Positions 33,732 to 41,051 of a stretch of 64,000 nt of DNA are shown piece after piece (position 1 is the first letter of the stretch; each line of letters begins with the position of its first letter). Source of the DNA: Denitromonas sp. (lineage in GTDB: Bacteria > Pseudomonadota > Gammaproteobacteria > Burkholderiales > Rhodocyclaceae); assembly GCF_034676725.1 (NCBI RefSeq), contig NZ_JAUCBR010000004.1, positions 3,314,001 through 3,378,000 of the forward strand, in the 5' to 3' direction. The notes beneath the pieces were generated by a model. That model was not told the DNA's origin and did not search any database. It saw only the letters and a list, made by a program, of their open reading frames with translations. Position numbers and translations under genes: made by a program.

Positions 33732-34648
33732 CAGGTACTCCGGAACAGCCGGGCGGCTGTGCGTAATGTGGTGGCGTGGATGGCGACGGTGTCGTTGATG
33801 TCATGACCATAGCCACCGGCCATGGCGATGGCAATGGGAATGCGCTGGTCGCGACAGGTGCCGAGCACCAGTGCATCGCGCTGGGCGAGGCCGTCGAAGG
33901 TGAGCGAGAGGCGGCCGAGGCGGTCGCCTTCATGGGGGTCGGCGCCGGCGAGGTAGATCACCAGCTCGGGCCGAAAATGCGTAAAGACCTCGTCGAGCGC
34001 CGGGGCGAGGGCGGCGAGGTAGTCGGCGTCGCCGGTGCCGTCGGGCAGGGCGATGTCGCGGTCGGACACCGTTTTGCGAAAGGGGAAGTTCTTGTCGCCA
34101 TGCAGGCTGAGTGTGAATACCTCGGGCGTGTCGGCGAGGATGGCGGCGGTGCCGTCGCCCTGGTGGACATCGCAGTCGATGATGGCGACGCGCCTGACCC
34201 GGCCTTCGGCACGCATGGCCAGCGCGGCCACGGCGGCGTCGTTGAATACACAAAAGCCCGATCCGAAATCGCGGTGAGCATGATGCGTGCCGCCGGCCAT
34301 GTTGGCGGCGCAACCGTGTTCAAGTGCGCTGCGGCAGGCGGCCAGCGTGGCGCCGGCCGAGCGGCGTGAGCGCTCGACCATCTCGGGCGACCACGGGAAG
34401 CCGATGCGACGCTGCTCGGCGTCGGAGAGCTCGCCGGTGATGACGCGCTGGAGGTAGTCGGCGCTGTGGGCGCGCAGCAAGGCGGTGTCGTCGGCGGCGT
34501 CGGGCACGCAGAAATCGGTCGCCTCGAACTGCCCGCTGGCCACCAGCCGTTCGCGCAGGCGGCTGTATTTTTCCATCGGGAAGCGGTGGCCCGGCGGCAG
34601 CGGCAGGACGAAGTGGTCGGCGTAGAAAAGTTGCATCTGCGGCTCCAT
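33731..34648 (-). CDS. Histone-deacetylase superfamily protein
   Basis: A 305-residue zinc amidohydrolase-like protein of the HDAC/AcuC/acetylpolyamine hydrolase superfamily. Diagnostic residues are present: the His pair in GGTHHAHRDFGSGFCVFND, metal ligands in IIDCDVHQGDGT, the second Asp in LAGADPHEGDRLG, and AGGYGHD near the C-terminus. Substrates in bacteria include acetylated proteins and polyamines; none can be chosen here. Start ATG 34648 overlaps the upstream lipoprotein stop (ATGA); MQLFYADH at 34636 is an alternative. Confidence 0.88.
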   Translation of the reverse strand: MEPQMQLFYADHFVLPLPPGHRFPMEKYSRLRERLVASGQFEATDFCVPDAADDTALLRAHSADYLQRVITGELSDAEQRRIGFPWSPEMVERSRRSAGATLAACRSALEHGCAANMAGGTHHAHRDFGSGFCVFNDAAVAALAMRAEGRVRRVAIIDCDVHQGDGTAAILADTPEVFTLSLHGDKNFPFRKTVSDRDIALPDGTGDADYLAALAPALDEVFTHFRPELVIYLAGADPHEGDRLGRLSLTFDGLAQRDALVLGTCRDQRIPIAIAMAGGYGHDINDTVAIHATTLRTAARLFRST

Positions 34649-35859
34649 CAGCGCGCGCGTGCCAGGCAGCGGTCATAGCGCCACTCGACGCGCTTGGCGA
34701 ACCAGGCGGTGGTGAGCTTGCGCTGGATTTTCGGGCTCTGGAGCAGGATGTCGGGTAGCTGCTCGCGCGGCAGCGCGCGCCCGGCCTTGCGCTCGGCCAG
34801 TTGCCAGAGGCGGTCGTAGAGGCGGGTGTGGCTGAAATCGGCCGACTTTTCGCGTTCCAGGTCGCTGCGGATCTGTCGGGCGCTCAGGTGCAGGCGGCCG
34901 GCCAGCGTGCGCAGGGCCGCTTCGGTGGCGCTGACGTCTTCGCTGGGCGTGTCGCCGCGATAGCGCAGCAGATCGCCATCGGGCGCAAGCTTGCGGCCCG
35001 ACACACGGGTGATGGCGCTCTGGAAGGCGGCGTTGCGGCTGCTGTATTGCCCGGCGTTGAAGTCGGCGAAGCGATAGCGCGGGTGCGGGTAGTTGGCCGG
35101 GTAGTCGAGCAGGTTGGCGATGCCGAAGTACAGGCCGCCGCGCCGGGTGAAGACCTCGTGGCGCACGCTGCCGGTGCGCGGATAGGGGTAGGCGCGCTGG
35201 CGCAGATGGTTTTCGGCGAAGGCGATGCTGACCTGCATCGGCCCGCCGGTGCGGATGGGGTTGAAGCCCGAGAGCAGGGTCTTGCCCAGCGGCAGTTCGG
35301 AGAGCATGTCGTCGAACAGCGTGTTCATCTGCTTTTCGGTACGCAGGGCGGCGATGCGCTTGGTGTAGCTGCGGCCGTCGGGCGAGGTCTTTTCGAGCGC
35401 GGCGCTGACGACGATTTTGGGAATGCCGTAGCGCTCGGCGCGGCTGTCGATTTCCTTGCGCACGATGCGCGGCAGGCCAGTTACGACCGGGTCGGCCTGC
35501 CAGGTGGACTCCTGCTCGATGACGGCCATGGCGGCACACAGGTTGTCGGCGCTGCGGGGGATGCCGAGGTGATCGAGCGCGGTGTCGATGTCGCGCGCCC
35601 AGCCGGTGCGGTCGGCGATGCCGTCGGGCAGGAGGTCGATGGCCTGGCGGCTTGCTGCCGGCAGCGGTGCCGTCGCGGCGGGGCTGACCGGGGCCGAGGG
35701 CGCCGGCGGCGCGCTGATGACCGGCGCCGGGCTTTGCTGTCCGGGCACGGTGGCCTCGGGCGGCAGGCTGGGCGAGGGGCGCGATTCATAGCCCGTGCTC
35801 TGGCAGCCGGCCAGCACCAGAAGCGTCAGCAGGCCGATGGTGGGCCGAAGGCGGTGCAT
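34648..35859 (-). CDS. DUF1615 lipoprotein
   Basis: A 403-residue exported protein. The signal ends in a lipobox, LLTLLVLAGCQS, so it should be lipid-anchored. A Pro/Ala/Ser-rich linker (about 25-75) precedes the DUF1615 domain, which holds CAAMAVIEQESTWQADP, a stretch resembling lysozyme-like transglycosylase catalytic regions with Glu, and further on GGPMQVSIAFAENHLRQ. A murein-related role is possible but unproven. Start ATG 35859 lies 8 bases after folE, and its end overlaps the deacetylase start. Confidence 0.8.
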   Translation of the reverse strand: MHRLRPTIGLLTLLVLAGCQSTGYESRPSPSLPPEATVPGQQSPAPVISAPPAPSAPVSPAATAPLPAASRQAIDLLPDGIADRTGWARDIDTALDHLGIPRSADNLCAAMAVIEQESTWQADPVVTGLPRIVRKEIDSRAERYGIPKIVVSAALEKTSPDGRSYTKRIAALRTEKQMNTLFDDMLSELPLGKTLLSGFNPIRTGGPMQVSIAFAENHLRQRAYPYPRTGSVRHEVFTRRGGLYFGIANLLDYPANYPHPRYRFADFNAGQYSSRNAAFQSAITRVSGRKLAPDGDLLRYRGDTPSEDVSATEAALRTLAGRLHLSARQIRSDLEREKSADFSHTRLYDRLWQLAERKAGRALPREQLPDILLQSPKIQRKLTTAWFAKRVEWRYDRCLARAR

Positions 35860-35867
35860 GGTGGGCG

Positions 35868-36500
35868 TCAGAGGGCGCTCGGGCCGATGGCGCGCAGAAA
35901 TTCGTTGCGGGCCTGCAGGTCGGTTTCGAAACTGCCGGCAAAGGCCTGGGTGATGACGCGCTCGTCGCCGCGACGGTCTTCGCCCAGCAGCAGGCACAGT
36001 TGCTCGGCCTCGATCAGGCAGGCGGCGCCGGCGGCCTGGCCGTGCCGGACCAGCACCTCGGCAATGTCGCGAGTCATCCACTCCTGATAGGTGAAGCGAT
36101 GGCCGATGGCGTCGACCATGCGCGCGATGCGGCCAAAGCCGTGCAGACGGCCGCCCGGCAGATAGGCCACATGGGCCACGCCGCGAAACGGCACAAGGTG
36201 GTGCGGGCAGATGCCGTGCACCGCAATGCCGCGCACCACCACCATGTCGCGGCGCGGGTCATCGAAGCCATCGCCGAGCGCATCGGCGGGGTCGAGCTCG
36301 TAGCCGCCGAGCAGGCGCTTTTGCCACAGTTCGCGCACGCGCTGGACGGTGCGGCCGGTGTGCGGGCCGTCCGTCGAGACGCCGCAGGCGCGCAGCAGGT
36401 CGCCGACGGCCTTTTCGAAGGCGACAGGGTCGAAGTCGCCCTCGCGGGCGATGCCGATGCCGCGGCGCGGCGCGGGGGCGTGATGGCAATCGTCGGACAT
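35868..36500 (-). CDS. folE: GTP cyclohydrolase I, divergent form
   Basis: Converts GTP to dihydroneopterin triphosphate, the entry to folate and pterin synthesis. The 210-residue enzyme keeps the zinc ligands (Cys98 and the His pair 100-101 in GICPHHLVPF, Cys169 in EAEQLCLLL), but the canonical CEHH is CPHH. The usual RxQxQE segment reads RFTYQE, and CMxMRG is replaced by CLLLGED. It therefore belongs to a diverged FolE branch, perhaps a second copy. It leads the operon with the DUF1615, deacetylase, NYN and DUF429 genes, a context not explained by folate synthesis. Confidence 0.85.
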   Translation of the reverse strand: MSDDCHHAPAPRRGIGIAREGDFDPVAFEKAVGDLLRACGVSTDGPHTGRTVQRVRELWQKRLLGGYELDPADALGDGFDDPRRDMVVVRGIAVHGICPHHLVPFRGVAHVAYLPGGRLHGFGRIARMVDAIGHRFTYQEWMTRDIAEVLVRHGQAAGAACLIEAEQLCLLLGEDRRGDERVITQAFAGSFETDLQARNEFLRAIGPSAL

Positions 36501-36685
36501 GATCGGTTTCCGGTGGTCAGGTGTTCATGGTACCGAAAAGGGTTTTGCCGCGCCGCGCGGCGTGCCAAACGCGCATTCAGCAAATCGTAAGCTTCGAGCA
36601 AGCATCGCGTAAGTGCCCGGGACTTAAATGCTGCCAGCGCGTGCACCGCATGTGCGCTCAAGAGACTTCGTGAGGAGACAACACA

Positions 36686-36952
36686 ATGACATCCCCTGAT
36701 AAGAAATCAGGCGACGCTTACTGGAAGGCAACCCTCGGGTTGCTGACGGTAATCCTCGTCCTCTGGTTCGTCGTGTCGTTCGGCTTCGGCATCATTCTGC
36801 AGCCGGCGCTCGACAGTATCCACCTGGGCGGCTATCCGCTGGGCTTCTGGTTCGCCCAGCAAGGCTCGATTTACGTATTTTTGATCCTGATCTTCTGGTA
36901 CGCGGCTCGCATGAACAAGATCGACCGCGAACATGACGTTCACGAAGACTAA
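36686..36952 (+). CDS. DUF4212 small subunit of a sodium:solute symporter
   Basis: An 88-residue membrane protein with two helices (about 16-38 and 60-80): GLLTVILVLWFVVSFGFGII, then FWFAQQGSIYVFLILIFWY. DUF4212 proteins are consistently encoded directly before VC_2705-type symporters and are taken to be a small partner subunit. Here the symporter gene follows after 12 bases. GGAG precedes the ATG. The 185 bases between it and the divergent folE gene must contain promoters for both; I see no clear operator there. Confidence 0.88.
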   Translation: MTSPDKKSGDAYWKATLGLLTVILVLWFVVSFGFGIILQPALDSIHLGGYPLGFWFAQQGSIYVFLILIFWYAARMNKIDREHDVHED

Positions 36953-36964
36953 GGGGTACAAGAG

Positions 36965-38746
36965 ATGGATCTGAAAACACTTACCTTTATCGTCGTCGGC
37001 CTGTCCTTCGCGCTCTACATCGGGGTCGCGATCTGGGCACGTGCCGGCAGCACCAGCGACTTCTACGTCGCCGGCGGCGGTGTGCACCCGGTGGTCAACG
37101 GCATGGCAACGGCGGCTGACTGGATGTCCGCTGCGTCCTTCATCTCCATGGCCGGCCTGATCGCCTTCCTCGGTTACGGTGGCTCGGTCTACCTGATGGG
37201 CTGGACCGGCGGCTATGTGCTGCTCGCCGTGCTGCTCGCCCCCTACCTTCGCAAGTTCGGCAAGTTTACGGTGCCCCAGTTCATCGGCGACCGTTACTAC
37301 TCGAACGGTGCGCGCCTGGTGGCGGTGATCTGCCTGATCTTCATCTCCTTCACCTACGTCGCTGGCCAGATGCGTGGCGTCGGTATCGTGTTCTCGCGCT
37401 TCCTCGAGGTCGATATCGTCACCGGCCTGCTCGTCGGTATGGGCCTGGTGTTCTTCTACGCCGTGCTCGGTGGCATGAAGGGCGTGACCTACACCCAGGT
37501 GGCACAGTACTGCGTGCTGATCTTCGCTTACATGGTGCCGGCGATCTTCATTTCGCTGAACCTGACCGGCAACGTCTTCCCGCAGCTGGGTCTGGGCGGG
37601 TCGGTGGCCTCCGGTGAGCCGTTCCTGGCCAAGCTGGACATGGTGGTGCATGACCTGGGCTTCCAGGAATACACCTCGGGCAACAAGTCGTACATCGACG
37701 TCATTGCCATCACCTTTGCGCTGATGGCCGGTACGGCTGGTCTGCCCCACGTGATCGTGCGCTTCTTCACCGTGCCGAAGGTCAAGGACGCCCGTTCGTC
37801 CGCTGGCTGGGCGCTGGTGTTCATCTCCATCCTCTACACCACGGCGCCGGCAGTTGGCGCCATGGCCCGCTACAACCTGCACTCCACGGTGACCCCGGGC
37901 GTGTTGAGCGGCGAGGTGTTTGCCCCGGAATCGGCGCTGAGCTACGAAGCTCGTCCTGAGTGGATGAAGCGTTGGGAAGCGACCAAGCTGATCAAGTTCG
38001 AAGACAAGAACGGTGACGGCCGCATCCAGTACTACAACGACAAGTCCAAGGATGCGGAATTCAACGCCAAGGTTGAAGCCGCTGGCTGGAAAGGCAACGA
38101 ACTGACGGTTGACCGCGACATCATGGTGCTGGCCAACCCGGAAATCGCCAAGCTGCCCGACTGGGTGATCGCTCTGGTGGCTGCCGGTGGTATCGCTGCC
38201 GCACTGTCGACCGCTGCCGGCCTGCTGCTGGTGATCTCCGCGGCCATCTCGCATGACCTGATGAAGGGCATCCTGACGCCGGATCTGTCCGAGAAGGCCG
38301 AACTGCTGGCCGGCCGTCTGGCTGCAGCGGTGGCAGTGTGCGTGGCCGGTTATCTTGGCTACAACCCGCCGGGCTTCGTGGCTCAGGTGGTGGCCTTCGC
38401 CTTCGGTCTGGCCTGCGCCTCGCTGTTCCCGACCATCCTCCTGGGCATCTTCTCCAAGACGATGAACAAGGAAGGCGCGATCGCCGGCATGCTGACGGGC
38501 CTGGTCTTCACCTTCGGCTACATCCTGTACTTCAAAGGGATCTTCATTACGCCGATGGCGGAGAACATCCCGGCGAACTGGCTGTTCGGCATCTCGCCGG
38601 AAGGCATTGGCTCGGTCGGCGCGGCGCTGAACATGATCGTTGCCTTCGCCGTGTCCAAAGTCACCGCCCCGTGCCCGGAGCATATCCAGCACCTGGTCGA
38701 AGACATCCGCACCCCGCGTGGTGCAGGTGCCGCAACCGGTCACTGA
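36965..38746 (+). CDS. Sodium:solute symporter (VC_2705/ActP-like)
   Basis: A 593-residue solute:sodium symporter with about 13 membrane helices, closest to the acetate/short-chain acid carriers that pair with DUF4212. Visible family features are DFYVAGGGVHPVVNGMATAA near the N-terminus and GTAGLPHVIVRFFTVP. A soluble insertion of about 90 residues (near 320-405) contains DKNGDGRIQYYND at residues 347-359, which fits an EF-hand calcium loop. It is co-transcribed with the DUF4212 gene and ends at a strong terminator. Substrate not certain. Confidence 0.9.
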   Translation: MDLKTLTFIVVGLSFALYIGVAIWARAGSTSDFYVAGGGVHPVVNGMATAADWMSAASFISMAGLIAFLGYGGSVYLMGWTGGYVLLAVLLAPYLRKFGKFTVPQFIGDRYYSNGARLVAVICLIFISFTYVAGQMRGVGIVFSRFLEVDIVTGLLVGMGLVFFYAVLGGMKGVTYTQVAQYCVLIFAYMVPAIFISLNLTGNVFPQLGLGGSVASGEPFLAKLDMVVHDLGFQEYTSGNKSYIDVIAITFALMAGTAGLPHVIVRFFTVPKVKDARSSAGWALVFISILYTTAPAVGAMARYNLHSTVTPGVLSGEVFAPESALSYEARPEWMKRWEATKLIKFEDKNGDGRIQYYNDKSKDAEFNAKVEAAGWKGNELTVDRDIMVLANPEIAKLPDWVIALVAAGGIAAALSTAAGLLLVISAAISHDLMKGILTPDLSEKAELLAGRLAAAVAVCVAGYLGYNPPGFVAQVVAFAFGLACASLFPTILLGIFSKTMNKEGAIAGMLTGLVFTFGYILYFKGIFITPMAENIPANWLFGISPEGIGSVGAALNMIVAFAVSKVTAPCPEHIQHLVEDIRTPRGAGAATGH

Positions 38747-38767
38747 TCTGTCCGGTGTGTTGTCCCG

Positions 38768-38798
38768 AAAAACTCCCGCTGCGGCGGGAGTTTTTCTT
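38768..38798 (+). terminator. Intrinsic terminator after the symporter gene
   Basis: Perfect 12-bp stem AAAAACTCCCGC / GCGGGAGTTTTT with a TGCG loop, then C and TTT. The A and T ends make it able to act on both strands. Confidence 0.92.
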
Positions 38799-38886
38799 TG
38801 CCGGTCCGCTCGGCAGGCACTTGCCAGCCGGTGCGGTCGGATTACACTTTGTCGTGTGCCGCCGGCGTGCGGCGTGAGAGGACAGA

Positions 38887-39555
38887 ATGCGTGTACTGAT
38901 AGTCGAAGACGACATGGCGTTGGCGCACGGCATGGCGACCCATCTGCAGGCGCAGGGCATTGCCGTGGAAGCGCTCGACGACGGCATGGCCGCGCAGCAC
39001 CGGCTGGCGGCCGGCGGTATCGACATGGCCTTGATCGATGTGGGGCTGCCGGGCCTGTCGGGCTATGAGCTGGTGCGGGGCATCCGCGCCAGAAAACTGC
39101 CGGTGGCGGTGATCCTGGTGACCGCCCGTGACGCCTTGTCGGATCGCATCTACGGGCTCGACCTCGGAGCGGATGACTACCTCGCCAAGCCCTTCGAACT
39201 GTCGGAACTGTCGGCCCGCATGCGGGCCGTGGCACGCCGCGTCGGGCATCTGGCACGCACGGAGCTGAGCTTCGGCGCCTTGAAGATGGACATCGAGGAC
39301 CACCAGGCGACCCTGCTCGGCGAGCCGATGACCCTCACCGGGCGCGAGTGGGCACTGTTGGCGGCGCTGGTCGAGGCGGCCGGGCGCACCGTGCCGAAGG
39401 AGCGTCTGGTGGCCGATGGGTCGCCCAATGCGGTGGAAGTCTATATTTCGCGGCTGCGGCCGCGGCTTGAGGTTGCGGGGCTGGTCATCCGCAGTGTGCG
39501 GGGGTTTGGCTACCGCCTCGAGCAACGCGATGCCGATGCACCGGTCCGGCACTGA
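38887..39555 (+). CDS. OmpR-family response regulator (TctD-like)
   Basis: A 222-residue DNA-binding regulator. The receiver domain has VEDD at 7-10, the phospho-acceptor Asp in MALIDVGLPGLSGYEL, VTARD and the Lys in LAKPFELSEL. The winged-helix output domain follows (about 125-215, LTGREWALLAALVEAAGR, VYISRLRPRLE and IRSVRGFGYRLE). It precedes a sensor kinase gene by 128 bases and follows the symporter, whose expression it may control, as TctDE does for tricarboxylate uptake; that link is positional only. Confidence 0.9.
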   Translation: MRVLIVEDDMALAHGMATHLQAQGIAVEALDDGMAAQHRLAAGGIDMALIDVGLPGLSGYELVRGIRARKLPVAVILVTARDALSDRIYGLDLGADDYLAKPFELSELSARMRAVARRVGHLARTELSFGALKMDIEDHQATLLGEPMTLTGREWALLAALVEAAGRTVPKERLVADGSPNAVEVYISRLRPRLEVAGLVIRSVRGFGYRLEQRDADAPVRH

Positions 39556-39683
39556 GGCGGGTTCCGGGGCCGGCTGCGCCGGCACGGTGGCGGTCGGCTC
39601 GATCGACAGACCGGGCCGGGCGCGGCGGTGAGCGGCCGCAGGCATCGTGGTTGCGCGCCGGTGCGGCGCAGATGAGGCCCGTC

Positions 39684-41051
39684 ATGCCCAGCCTTCGCCG
39701 GCGCCTGCTGCGTGCGCTGGTGTTCCCGACCCTGATCGCCCTGGTGGGCGGCGTCTTCGCGTATCGCGCGGCCAGCGATGTGGTCAGTTCGGCCTATGAC
39801 GCAAATTTGCTGAATCTTGCCAACGGTGTTGCCCACCGGATCCGCCTGGACGCTGACCAGCTGGTGATGGACATGGCCGCCGGTGGCGAGGCACTGCTGC
39901 GCACCGATTCGGTTGACACCATTTTCTTTCGCGTCCGCGGGGACGACGGCGCGCTGATTGCCGGCGACGTGGACCTGCCGTCGGCGGACGCCCTGGCGAT
40001 CGGCGCGACGCCGGAGTTCTACGACGTGCGTTATCGCGACCGCGCGATCCGCGGCGTGCGCCTGCACCGTTCGGTGGCGGGGCGGGGGTTTTATGTGACC
40101 GTGGCCGAAACCCTCGACAAGCGCCGCGCCGCGCTCCAGCAGTTATTGCTGGGCTTCGGGTTCGCCCTTGTTGCAGTCGGGCTGGCCGCGGCGGCCATCG
40201 TGCGTTTTGCCATTCCCTCCGGTCTGGCGCCCCTGGCGCGACTCAGTGCGCAGCTGGCGCAGCGCGGCGGCGATGACCTGTCGGCGGTGGATCTGGCGAG
40301 CGTTCCCGAAGAACTCAGGGCGCTGGTGCGCGCGCTCAACAGCCTGTTGGCCCGCCTGGCCGATGCGCGCGAGCAGCAGGGCAGCTTCCTGCAAAATGCG
40401 GCGCATCAGTTGCGCACGCCGCTGGCCAACCTGCAAATGCAGGTCGAACTGCTCGGCACCTGCCCGGAACCGGGCCAGCTGGCACATGTGCGCCAGGCGA
40501 CGGCACGGGTCACCCGCCTGGCCAACCAGCTGCTCGCGCTGGCGCGCGCAGAGGCCGGTGAGCGACTGCGGGTGGACGCCCGGCCGGTCGACCTGGCGCC
40601 GCTGATCGACGACATGCTTGACGACTGGCTGGCGGTGGCGGATCGCAAGCAGATCGATCTGGGCGTGCACCGCAGCACCGCCAGCGTGGCGGGCGACGGC
40701 ACGCTGCTCCGCGAACTGGTCGCCAATCTGATGGACAACGCGCTCAAGTACGCGCCAGTCGGCGGGCGGGTCAACCTGCACTGCGCGCCGCATGCCGACG
40801 CGGTGTTCCTGACGGTGGAAGACGACGGGCCGGGCATCGCCCCGGCAGAGCGCGAGCGGGTGTTCCGCCGCTTCTATCGCACGCCGGGGAGCGCCGGCAG
40901 CGGTGTCGGGCTGGGGCTGGCGATTGTTGGCGAGATCGTGGCGGCGCACCGCGGATCGGTGGTGCTCGAGACGCCATCGGCGGGCCACGGTTTGCGCGTG
41001 CGGGTTCGCTTGCCGGGTATTGCCGGCGCGACGGAGCCGCTGGCCGGGTGA
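39684..41051 (+). CDS. Membrane sensor histidine kinase (TctE-like)
   Basis: A 455-residue kinase with two membrane helices (about 10-28 and 153-175) around a 125-residue periplasmic sensor domain of the 2CSK type. HAMP-like linker, HisKA with acceptor His in NAAHQLRTPLANLQMQVELL, and HATPase with NLMDNALKYAPVGG, VEDDGPGIAP and GLGLAIVGEIV follow. It is the cognate kinase of the response regulator just upstream. Start ATG 39684 is preferred because GAGG lies six bases upstream; ATG 39672 is in frame too. It converges on the GGDEF/EAL gene with no gap. Confidence 0.88.
   Translation: MPSLRRRLLRALVFPTLIALVGGVFAYRAASDVVSSAYDANLLNLANGVAHRIRLDADQLVMDMAAGGEALLRTDSVDTIFFRVRGDDGALIAGDVDLPSADALAIGATPEFYDVRYRDRAIRGVRLHRSVAGRGFYVTVAETLDKRRAALQQLLLGFGFALVAVGLAAAAIVRFAIPSGLAPLARLSAQLAQRGGDDLSAVDLASVPEELRALVRALNSLLARLADAREQQGSFLQNAAHQLRTPLANLQMQVELLGTCPEPGQLAHVRQATARVTRLANQLLALARAEAGERLRVDARPVDLAPLIDDMLDDWLAVADRKQIDLGVHRSTASVAGDGTLLRELVANLMDNALKYAPVGGRVNLHCAPHADAVFLTVEDDGPGIAPAERERVFRRFYRTPGSAGSGVGLGLAIVGEIVAAHRGSVVLETPSAGHGLRVRVRLPGIAGATEPLAG

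Noticed and set aside
36550..36580. Sigma-54-type promoter (TGGCACG on the minus strand) upstream of folE
   Set aside because: The -12 TTGC element is absent at the required distance; only the GG half fits by chance in GC-rich DNA.
38887..41051. phoBR identity for the two-component pair
   Set aside because: The kinase has a 2CSK-type periplasmic sensor and TctE-like core, not the PhoR PAS arrangement, and it lies next to a symporter far from pst.
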